Source of the DNA: Calditrichota bacterium
GTDB lineage: Bacteria > Calditrichota > Calditrichia > RBG-13-44-9
NCBI GenBank assembly: GCA_024276455.1
Contig: JAJRXE010000288.1
Coordinates: 1 to 11,355 of the forward strand
Reading direction: 5' to 3'
Length of the DNA stretch: 11,355 nucleotides
The notes under the pieces were generated by a model. The model was not told the origin of the DNA. It saw nothing but the letters and a program-made list of their open reading frames with translations, and did not search any database. The translations under genes and the position numbers were made by a program. How positions within the stretch are numbered: position 1 is the first letter of the stretch; every line of letters begins with the position of its first letter. Below are positions 5,394 to 11,355 of the stretch, one piece after another.

Positions 5394-6542
5394 ATGACAA
5401 ACCGAACCAAAACATTGCTCTGGTGGCTTTTGATTGGCGGCCTGGTGGTTTTCATTAGTGTATTGCACTACCGTACCTCGACCGTCAAATGGCAATTCCA
5501 CCTTCTCTACATGCAGGCCTATTTCATTCCCATTCTGATGGCGGCTTTTCAATTCGGCATTAAAGGCGGAGTCGGCACCGCCCTGGCGGTGACTCTCATT
5601 TATTTCCCCCACATCATGCTGCAATGGGGTGGCTTTGTGGAAACCAATCTGGTGCGGTTTCTGCAATTACTGCTATTCAACATTATTGGCTATTTAACCG
5701 GGGTAAAAGCCCAGAAAGAGCGGGAAGAGAAGGTACGTTACCAGCGCACTGCCCGGGAATTGGAGGAATCCCTTGCCCTTTTGCAGGAGCAACGGGAAAA
5801 ACTGGCGGAAATGGAGGATCAACTTCACCAGGCCGATCGCCTGGCGATTATCGGGGAGCTGGCGGCCAGTCTGGCACATGAAATTCGCAACCCCCTGGGT
5901 TCTATTCGCGGCACGGTAGAAATACTGCGCGATGAACTTCCGGTCAAAGGCCATTTACGGGAATTCTACGATATTCTCATCCAGGAAACTGAGCGACTGA
6001 GTGCGGTGGTGGAAAATTACCTGCAATTCGGTCGCAAACAAACCAATCAAATTTCCCGCATCGAAGTCGGTGAGCTGATCCGCAATGTCGCCCAGCTACT
6101 CTCTTACCGGGCCAAAAAAACCAAGGTAAATTTGACCCTGGAGTCGCCCCAGGAGCCTATTTTTATTCACACCAACCCCACCGATTTGCGCCAGGTGCTG
6201 GTAAACCTGGTTTTGAACGGTTTACAGGCCACCGGTCCGCAGGGTAAAGTCACCATTCGCTGGCGGAAAATACCAGGCTACAACGCGAATCCCGGCCAAC
6301 CGGAAGCCCAGAGGGTTCCTCCTTTGCTGGAAATTTGTGTGTGTGACAACGGGAAGGGGATTCCCCCGGAACAACTGGAACACATTTTCAAACCTTTTTA
6401 CACCACCAAACTCACCGGCACCGGACTGGGGTTGGCCATTGTAAACCGTCTGGTCAAAAAGCACAACTGGCAAATTCGGGTGGAGAGCCAGGCTGGGAAG
6501 GGAACCGAATTCATCCTTACATTTCCGTTAAAAGAGGGATAA
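5394..6542 (+). CDS. NtrB-like membrane sensor histidine kinase
   Basis: This 382-residue inner-membrane kinase is predicted to phosphorylate the NtrC-type regulator encoded next. Residues 7-106 contain about four hydrophobic helices with very short loops, so the sensing surface is probably the membrane itself or a small periplasmic patch. A coiled-coil linker rich in Glu, Gln and Arg (~107-150) leads to the HisKA motif LAASLAHEIRNPLGSIRG with phospho-accepting His162. The ATP-binding domain shows the N box (NLVLNGLQA, Asn271/Asn275), the G1 box DNGKGIP (318-324), the F box FKPFYTT (332-338) and the G2 box GTGLGLAI (342-349), so it should be active. It has no PAS domain, unlike NtrB itself. 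An in-frame TTG lies two codons upstream at 5388; I prefer the ATG, although neither has a clear SD. The regulator gene follows after 109 bases. Confidence 0.93.
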   Translation: MTNRTKTLLWWLLIGGLVVFISVLHYRTSTVKWQFHLLYMQAYFIPILMAAFQFGIKGGVGTALAVTLIYFPHIMLQWGGFVETNLVRFLQLLLFNIIGYLTGVKAQKEREEKVRYQRTARELEESLALLQEQREKLAEMEDQLHQADRLAIIGELAASLAHEIRNPLGSIRGTVEILRDELPVKGHLREFYDILIQETERLSAVVENYLQFGRKQTNQISRIEVGELIRNVAQLLSYRAKKTKVNLTLESPQEPIFIHTNPTDLRQVLVNLVLNGLQATGPQGKVTIRWRKIPGYNANPGQPEAQRVPPLLEICVCDNGKGIPPEQLEHIFKPFYTTKLTGTGLGLAIVNRLVKKHNWQIRVESQAGKGTEFILTFPLKEG

Positions 6543-6651
6543 AAACGCCAAACTCATGACTTGCTCGGTCAATTTTCAACAATCAATCATTCGCACATTT
6601 CCGGGGATTACCCATCCGCGGATATTGGGGAGTTAAAAAACAGGGACTCAC

Positions 6652-7998
6652 ATGAAAATTTTACTCATTGACGACGATGTCAATCTTTGCAAGGTGCTAA
6701 GCTACCAGTTAAAAAAACAGGGGTACGAAGTGGCCACCGCTTACAACGGGCGGGATGGCCTGGCCCTTTTTCGGGAAAACAACTACGACATCGTGCTTTC
6801 CGATATTCAGATGCCAGATGTTTCCGGATTGGAAGTATTAAAAGAAATCCGTGTCCTGAATCCGGAGGTGATTATTATTATGATTACCGCGTACGGAAGC
6901 GTGGACGGGGCGTTGGAAGCAGTGCGTTCCGGTGCCGACGACTACATCACCAAACCTTTCGGACAGGAACAGCTGCTTTTTGTCATTGAGAAAGCGGTGC
7001 GAATGCGTCAGTTACAGCAGGAGAATAAACAACTCCGGCGGGAAGTGGAGGGGAAATATCGCTTCGACAATATGGTGACCAACAGCAGAAAAATGGAAGA
7101 GGTCCTTCAGATGGCCGGTCAGGTGGCGGAAAGCGAGGCCACCGTGCTCCTTCTGGGGGAAAGTGGCACCGGTAAGGAACTGCTGGCCCGGGCCATTCAC
7201 TACAACAGTCCGCGCAAGGACAAGCCGTTTATTACCGTGAATTGCCCTTCCATTCCGGACAATTTAATGGAAAGCGAGCTGTTTGGCCATGTGAAAGGAG
7301 CCTTCACCGGAGCAATCAAAGACCGGAAAGGCAAATTTGAACTGGCCAACGGCGGCACCATTTTTCTGGACGAAATCGGTGATTTGCGGGAAGATGTGCA
7401 GGCCAAACTATTGCGGGTACTGCAAGAACACGAAATCGAACGGCTGGGAGAAGGCCGTCCTATTAAAGTGGATGTCCGGGTCATTGCCGCCACCAATAAA
7501 AATCTGGAAGAGCTCATTCGGCAGGGCAAATTTCGAGAAGACCTGTATTACCGCCTGAGCGTGATTCCCATTACCATTCCGCCTTTGCGGGAACGCAAGG
7601 AAGACATTCCGTATCTGGTGGATTTTTTCCTTCGCCGTTACGGAAAGGAAAGAGAATTTCAGATCGACCCCCAATTTTTGGAAGTGTTGACCCGTTACGA
7701 TTGGCCCGGGAATGTACGGGAACTGGAAAATGTGATTGAACGAGCGGTGGTGCTCACCAGCAGCGGCAAGTTGACGCCCTCCAGCTTACCGGCTCACCTC
7801 CAAACCTTTGTCGCGTTTACCAAATCCCGGACCGAGGAACCAGCCAAGGACGAACAACTCACCCTGGAAGAACTGGAAAAAAGAGCCATTTTACAGGCGC
7901 TGGAAAAAAGCGGGGGGAACAAATCCCGGGCAGCCAAAATGCTTGATATTCCCCGCCATGTTTTGCTCTACCGCCTGAAAAAATTCAACCTGGAGTAA
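6652..7998 (+). CDS. NtrC-family sigma-54-dependent response regulator
   Basis: This 448-residue activator has all three NtrC domains. The receiver (1-~118) has the acidic pocket D7-D9, phospho-acceptor Asp51 in LSDIQMP, Thr79 and Lys101 (TKPF). The AAA+ domain (~140-370) has Walker A GESGTGKE (169-176), the sigma-54 contact loop GAFTGA (216-221), Walker B TIFLDE (236-241) and the arginine-finger segment FREDLYYRL (294-302). A Fis-type helix-turn-helix lies at ~406-446 (NKSRAAKMLDIPRHVLLYRL). Phosphorylation by the kinase at 5394-6542 should drive assembly and ATP-dependent opening of sigma-54 promoters. I saw no convincing -24/-12 sigma-54 promoter inside the window, so its targets are probably elsewhere. 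The start has AGGGA six bases upstream. The haem-binding gene follows after 36 bases and is probably cotranscribed. Confidence 0.96.
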   Translation: MKILLIDDDVNLCKVLSYQLKKQGYEVATAYNGRDGLALFRENNYDIVLSDIQMPDVSGLEVLKEIRVLNPEVIIIMITAYGSVDGALEAVRSGADDYITKPFGQEQLLFVIEKAVRMRQLQQENKQLRREVEGKYRFDNMVTNSRKMEEVLQMAGQVAESEATVLLLGESGTGKELLARAIHYNSPRKDKPFITVNCPSIPDNLMESELFGHVKGAFTGAIKDRKGKFELANGGTIFLDEIGDLREDVQAKLLRVLQEHEIERLGEGRPIKVDVRVIAATNKNLEELIRQGKFREDLYYRLSVIPITIPPLRERKEDIPYLVDFFLRRYGKEREFQIDPQFLEVLTRYDWPGNVRELENVIERAVVLTSSGKLTPSSLPAHLQTFVAFTKSRTEEPAKDEQLTLEELEKRAILQALEKSGGNKSRAAKMLDIPRHVLLYRLKKFNLE

Positions 7999-8034
7999 GC
8001 CAACGCCAATCCCAATGTGTAGGAGGTCTTTCCC

Positions 8035-8496
8035 ATGAAATGGAAAAACAAAATCATTCAATACGGAATTTTAATCGCTTTCGTTGCCATTCAATTCATC
8101 CCGGTAACCCGGGACAATCCTCCGCAAGAAGAATTGGTTCCCGCCTCGCAGGATATCATGAAAATTCTGCAAAGCTCCTGTTTCGACTGCCATTCCCATC
8201 AAACCCACTGGCCCTGGTACGGCTACATAGCACCGGTCTCCTGGCTGGTAGCCCACGACGTTAACGAAGGGCGGGAGCACCTCAATTTTTCTAAATGGAA
8301 CCATTACACACCTCAGAAAAGAAGCGAGTTGTTAAAGGAAATTACCGAAGAAGTGAACGATGGCGAGATGCCACCCTGGTTTTACACCCTGGTGCATCCT
8401 TCGGCAAAAATAAACGAGTTAGAAAAACAACTTCTTGGGAACTGGGCGCGATCGTTGCAAAAAAATATTGACGCAAAGACGGAAGAGGAAGAATAA
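8035..8496 (+). CDS. Membrane-anchored haem-binding protein with one CxxCH (Haem_bd-like)
   Basis: This 153-residue protein has an N-terminal hydrophobic segment (~7-23) that reads as an uncleaved anchor or signal, then a periplasmic domain with a single c-type haem motif, C49-F-D-C52-H53, in the context SSCFDCHSHQTHWPWYGYIAPVSWLV. Later conserved-looking features are HDVNEGREHLNFSKW and GEMPPWFYTLVHP, where the Met or a His may supply the second haem ligand. This layout matches the small Haem_bd family (PF14376), common in Bacteroidota and relatives, which is usually annotated only as haem-binding. The start has a strong SD, AGGAGGT, seven bases upstream. It lies 36 bases after the sigma-54 regulator. 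A role in redox sensing or electron transfer linked to that two-component system is inference. Confidence 0.87.
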   Translation: MKWKNKIIQYGILIAFVAIQFIPVTRDNPPQEELVPASQDIMKILQSSCFDCHSHQTHWPWYGYIAPVSWLVAHDVNEGREHLNFSKWNHYTPQKRSELLKEITEEVNDGEMPPWFYTLVHPSAKINELEKQLLGNWARSLQKNIDAKTEEEE

Positions 8497-8514
8497 ATAG
8501 GTGTAAATTTACCG

Positions 8515-8545
8515 GGAAAAACAGAGTATTTTAAAATGTTTTTCC
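8515..8545 (+). terminator. AT-rich hairpin after the haem-binding gene
   Basis: GGAAAAACA (8515-8523) pairs perfectly with TGTTTTTCC (8537-8545) around a 13-base loop, starting 19 bases after the stop codon of the haem-binding gene. The T-run is inside the stem rather than after it, and the stem is AT-rich, so it is not a textbook intrinsic terminator. It may be a weak terminator or an mRNA 3'-end stabiliser. Confidence 0.35.
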
Positions 8546-8580
8546 TCTCCTCCAATATTCCGTGAAACGCCCTTCATTTT

Positions 8581-8680
8581 TCATGCGGAGCGCCAGCGAG
8601 GCATCTCCTTAGTCGCGTCGTGCGTCAAGGGAATATTCCCGGGGAGATTCTTCGGGTGCTGAAGCACCTTCAGAATGACA
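8581..8680. repeat. Palindromic dispersed intergenic repeat, about 100 bp
   Basis: Two related ends face each other. The left end (8581-8608) runs TCATGCGGAG to GGCATCTCC. The right end read on the minus strand (8680-8642) runs TGTCATTCTGA to GAAGAATCTCC. In between is a perfect 12-bp palindrome, GGGAATATTCCC (8629-8640). The right end forms its own hairpin: ATTCT (8647-8651) pairs with AGAAT (8672-8676), enclosing GGTGC/GCACC. Read on the minus strand it translates to a peptide of the form CHSE...EES, which I recognise as a hallmark of a short palindromic repeat spread through intergenic regions of many bacterial genomes. It carries no transposase and is probably a non-autonomous mobile relic. 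The exact borders are uncertain. Confidence 0.65.
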
Positions 8681-8709
8681 GGTAGGGGGACTGGACATTG
8701 CAAACGGTG

Positions 8710-8738
8710 TTGCATTGTGTTGCTTTTCCCACTTAAAT
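8710..8738 (+). promoter_or_regulatory. Candidate promoter of the NTPase gene
   Basis: TTGCAT (8710-8715) and TTAAAT (8733-8738) are spaced by 17 bases. The -35 hexamer is the same as in the stronger promoter at 5342. Transcription would start near 8745, which is the A of the start codon, so the mRNA could be leaderless. This fits the absence of an SD before the gene. Confidence 0.4.
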
Positions 8739-8744
8739 TGCTCC

Positions 8745-9290
8745 ATGAAAATTTTTCTGACCGGAAAACCCGGAATCGGGAAAACCACCTGTTTACTGCG
8801 CATTGCCCGGCGGTTACCGAAGGGGGTTCAAACGGGATTTTTCACCCGGGAAATCCGTCAACAGGGCCAACGGATCGGTTTTGAAATCGAAACCTTTGAT
8901 GGACTGCGGCGAACGTTAGCCCATGTGAAATTCCCGGGACCGTTTCGAGTGGGAAAGTACGGGGTAAATGTGGAGGCTCTGGAGGAAGTGGTCACTTACC
9001 TGGATCAGCAAAACCGGGCCAAAAAGACAGCGGTTTTCATCGACGAAATTGGGAAGATGGAAAGCCTTTCTCCTACTTTTTGCCGTTGGGTAGAGAAGGT
9101 TTTGGCACAAGCGCCCATTGTCGTAGCCACCATCGCCCTGCGAGGCAATGCCTGGATGAACGCTCTGAAACAGCGTCCAGAGGTGGAACTGGTAGAATTA
9201 ACGCCACAAAACCGGGACACCCTGTGCCACCAAATCGGGAAGAGAATTGAAATCGCTGTCAGGTGGAAAGGAATGGAAGAGAAAGAGTAA
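8745..9290 (+). CDS. THEP1-type nucleoside-triphosphatase
   Basis: This 181-residue P-loop NTPase has Walker A GKPGIGKTT (7-15) at the very N-terminus after MKIFLT, and Walker B AVFIDEIGKME (96-106). Between them lie GFFTREIR (31-38) and VGKYGVNVEALE (69-80), which match the pattern of the THEP1 / NTPase_1 family. Family members hydrolyse NTPs slowly in vitro and have no settled cellular role; they are frequent in archaea and thermophilic bacteria. The length is typical. I chose the ATG at 8745; a TTG thirty bases upstream would add ten unrelated residues before the usual family start. There is no SD. The gene follows a dispersed repeat and precedes metH by 133 bases, and I see no functional link to either neighbour. 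Confidence 0.88.
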   Translation: MKIFLTGKPGIGKTTCLLRIARRLPKGVQTGFFTREIRQQGQRIGFEIETFDGLRRTLAHVKFPGPFRVGKYGVNVEALEEVVTYLDQQNRAKKTAVFIDEIGKMESLSPTFCRWVEKVLAQAPIVVATIALRGNAWMNALKQRPEVELVELTPQNRDTLCHQIGKRIEIAVRWKGMEEKE

Positions 9291-9423
9291 ATCTCTTCGA
9301 TCCGGTTTGACTTTTGGGGGCACCGTTTGAAATTCCTCCTTCTACCGCCAAAAAACCATTGAATTTTCTCCATTTTTGTTAGAAATTGCAAAATTAAAAT
9401 GAATTGGCAAAGAGGTACAGAAA

Positions 9424-11355
9424 ATGAATAAACGGTTTTATCCCGGACATCCGATTCACGAACAATTGAAAAAACGCATTCTGATTCTGGACGGCGCCAT
9501 GGGCACCATGATTCAACGCCACCTGCTGCAGGAAGAGGACTTCCGGGGAGAACGCTTCGCTGACCATCCGGTGGATGTGAAGGGAAACAACGATCTGCTT
9601 TCCCTCACCCAGCCCCAGATCATCGAAGGAATCCACCGCGCCTATCTGGAAGCCGGTTCCGACATCATTGAAACGAACACCTTTAACGCCAACGGGATTT
9701 CTCAGCAGGATTATCAGATGGAAGATCTGGTGTACGAGATGAACCAGGCGTCTGCCCGCCTGGCGCGCCGGGTCGCGGAGGAATTTACCCGGCAGAACCC
9801 GGACAAACCGCGCTTCGTGGCCGGCGCCATTGGTCCCACCAACCGCACCGCCTCCATGTCCCCGGACGTAAATCGTCCCGGTTACCGGGCGGTGACCTTC
9901 GACGACATCGCCGCGGGTTACCTTCCTCAGATTCAGGGATTGCTGGATGGCGGGGTCGATTTGCTGCTGGTTGAAACCGTGTTCGACACCCTGAACTGTA
10001 AAGCCGCCCTCTTTGCCATCGAACAGGAATTCCAGCGCCGGGGCAGCCGGGTGCCCATCATGATTTCCGTCACCATCACCGACGCCTCGGGCCGCACCCT
10101 TTCCGGACAGACTCTGGAAGCTTTCTGGATTTCGGTTTCTCATGCCGATCTGCTGAGCATTGGTCTGAACTGCGCCATGGGCGCCGCCCAGATGCGCCCC
10201 TTTGTGGAAGAACTTTCCCGGCTGGCGCCCATCTACACCAGCGTGTACCCCAACGCCGGATTGCCCAACGAGTTTGGCGAGTACGACGAGACCGCCGAAA
10301 TCACTTCCGGTTATTTAAAAGAATTCGCCGAGAACGGCTGGATTAACATTGCCGGGGGATGTTGCGGCACTACCCCGGAACACATCCGGTACATTGCCAA
10401 GGCGCTGGCGTCCTACCCGCCGCGGCCGATTCCCGAAGTGCCGCGCTACCCGCGCTTTAGCGGACTGGAACCGCTGGTGGTGCGTCCGGACTCCAACTTC
10501 ATTAACGTAGGCGAGCGCTGCAACGTGGCCGGATCGCGCCGCTTTGCCCGTCTCATCCGGGAAGAAAATTACGAAGAAGCCCTGCAGGTGGCCCGCCAGC
10601 AGGTGGAAAATGGCGCCCAGATTCTGGACATCAACATGGACGAGGGCTTGTTGGATTCCCAAAAAGCCATGACCACCTTCCTGAACCTATTGGCGGCCGA
10701 GCCGGACATTGCCCGGGTGCCCATCATGCTGGACTCTTCCAAATGGTCGGTGATTGAAGCCGGATTGAAGTGCACCCAGGGAAAAAGCATTGTCAACTCC
10801 CTTAGCTTGAAGGAAGGTGAAGAAGCGTTTAAAGAACACGCCCGCCTGGCCCGTCTCTACGGGGCGGCGGTCATCGTCATGGCCTTCGACGAGCAGGGGC
10901 AGGCGGAAACCGCCGAACGAAAGGTAGAAATCCTCAGCCGCGCCTACCGCATCCTGACCGAAGAAGTGGGTTTCCCCCCGGAAGACATCATCTTCGACCC
11001 CAACATTTTTGCAGTGGGAACCGGTATGGCCGAACACGCCAATTACGCAGTGGCCTACCTGGAAGCCACCCGGGAGCTCAAGAAACGCTTCCCGCACAGT
11101 CTGGTGAGCGGCGGGGTGAGCAACATCTCCTTTTCCTTCCGGGGCAACGACGCCGTGCGGGAAGCCATGCACTCCGTCTTCCTCTACCACGCCATTAAGG
11201 CGGGTATGGACATGGGCATCGTGAATGCCGGGCAGATCACCGTGTACGAGGAAATCCCCCCCAATCTGCGGGAAATTGTGGAAGACGTTATTCTGAATCG
11301 CCGACCGGACGCCACCGAGCGGTTGGTGGAATTTGCCGACCAGTTCCGGCAGGTG
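9424..11355 (+). CDS. metH: Cobalamin-dependent methionine synthase, N-terminal 644 residues (runs off window)
   Basis: The enzyme transfers a methyl group from methyl-tetrahydrofolate through cobalamin to homocysteine, making methionine. The homocysteine-binding barrel (~1-330) begins with ILILDGAMGTMIQ and has the zinc ligands Cys250 (GLNCAMG) and Cys313/Cys314 (GGCCGT), at nearly the same spacing as Cys247/310/311 of E. coli MetH. The pterin-binding domain starts near Asn358 with NFINVGERCNVAGSRRF and continues through ILDINMDEG, PIMLDSS and IIFDPNIF. The window ends at about the linker to the cobalamin-binding region, so that region and any reactivation domain lie outside. The ATG has AGAGG about nine bases upstream. 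Its codons look more GC-rich than those of neighbouring genes, which would fit strong expression, though I did not compute this. No cobalamin or SAM riboswitch is evident in the 133-bp gap upstream. Confidence 0.97.
   Translation, partial: MNKRFYPGHPIHEQLKKRILILDGAMGTMIQRHLLQEEDFRGERFADHPVDVKGNNDLLSLTQPQIIEGIHRAYLEAGSDIIETNTFNANGISQQDYQMEDLVYEMNQASARLARRVAEEFTRQNPDKPRFVAGAIGPTNRTASMSPDVNRPGYRAVTFDDIAAGYLPQIQGLLDGGVDLLLVETVFDTLNCKAALFAIEQEFQRRGSRVPIMISVTITDASGRTLSGQTLEAFWISVSHADLLSIGLNCAMGAAQMRPFVEELSRLAPIYTSVYPNAGLPNEFGEYDETAEITSGYLKEFAENGWINIAGGCCGTTPEHIRYIAKALASYPPRPIPEVPRYPRFSGLEPLVVRPDSNFINVGERCNVAGSRRFARLIREENYEEALQVARQQVENGAQILDINMDEGLLDSQKAMTTFLNLLAAEPDIARVPIMLDSSKWSVIEAGLKCTQGKSIVNSLSLKEGEEAFKEHARLARLYGAAVIVMAFDEQGQAETAERKVEILSRAYRILTEEVGFPPEDIIFDPNIFAVGTGMAEHANYAVAYLEATRELKKRFPHSLVSGGVSNISFSFRGNDAVREAMHSVFLYHAIKAGMDMGIVNAGQITVYEEIPPNLREIVEDVILNRRPDATERLVEFADQFRQV

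Noticed and set aside
6614..6623. ATCCGCGGAT palindrome between the kinase and regulator genes
   Set aside because: It is a 10-bp palindrome in a 109-bp gap with no promoter or known motif nearby; its size is compatible with chance.
8609..8803. Minus-strand 64-codon frame across the repeat
   Set aside because: Its CHSE...EES peptide is the translation of the dispersed palindromic repeat, not a protein gene.
9312..9353. TTTTGG...CCAAAA as a terminator between the NTPase gene and metH
   Set aside because: The arms are short, the loop is long and interrupted by a mismatch, and no T-tract follows the stem.
9291..9423. Cobalamin or SAM riboswitch upstream of metH
   Set aside because: The 133-bp gap is too short for a cobalamin riboswitch, and I found no conserved box or SAM-riboswitch stem pattern.
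9394..10143. Long open frame on the minus strand opposite metH (249 codons)
   Set aside because: metH on the plus strand is unmistakable. The antisense frame is a by-product of its GC-rich codons and has a low-complexity Gly/His-rich product.
10687..11190. Minus-strand open frame of 167 codons opposite metH
   Set aside because: Antisense shadow of the pterin-binding domain, with no SD and no recognisable domain.

Overview
The window looks like chromosomal DNA of a Gram-negative bacterium with an outer membrane. It carries a TolC-type outer-membrane channel, a lipoprotein adaptor, a sigma-54 activator, a cobalamin-dependent methionine synthase and clear Shine-Dalgarno (SD) sites. The small CxxCH haem-binding protein, a THEP1-type NTPase and the bactofilin-like membrane protein together suggest the FCB group, perhaps Calditrichota. 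That is a low-confidence inference from gene content; there is no rRNA or other marker to fix the taxon.

Left half (1-4934), all on the minus strand and read right to left: a TetR regulator (4901-4281), a TolC-family channel (4266-2938) and a HlyD-type adaptor lipoprotein (2860-1940) form a tight efflux operon. A perfect 18-bp palindrome lies just upstream of tetR. No inner-membrane pump gene is present. After a 192-bp gap come a signal-peptide protein with bactofilin-like beta repeats and a multi-pass membrane domain (1747-629) and a LytS/YehU-type sensor kinase cut by the window edge (632-1). These two overlap by ATGA. The 192-bp gap is the most unusual spot. The SD of the membrane-protein gene is the 3' arm of a perfect 10-bp inverted repeat. 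An uninterrupted 44-codon reading frame runs through that repeat and ends in an ATGA overlap with the same gene.

Centre (4902-5393): a 492-bp divergent intergenic region. It holds the probable TetR operator, short inverted repeats, a degenerate 15-nt tandem repeat, a cluster of ATTCGTGA repeats, and a good sigma-70-like promoter facing right.

Right half, all on the plus strand: an NtrB-like membrane histidine kinase (5394-6542), its NtrC-like sigma-54 response regulator (6652-7998) and a membrane-anchored haem-binding protein (8035-8496) are probably one transcript. A 248-bp gap follows with an AT-rich hairpin and a roughly 100-bp palindromic repeat of a type dispersed in many genomes. Next come a THEP1-like NTPase (8745-9290), possibly translated from a nearly leaderless mRNA, and the first 644 codons of metH (9424 to the window end).

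Functionally the window joins an envelope and efflux module (minus strand) to a two-component sigma-54 module (plus strand), followed by housekeeping genes. I see no CRISPR array, tRNA, rRNA, transposase or phage gene.
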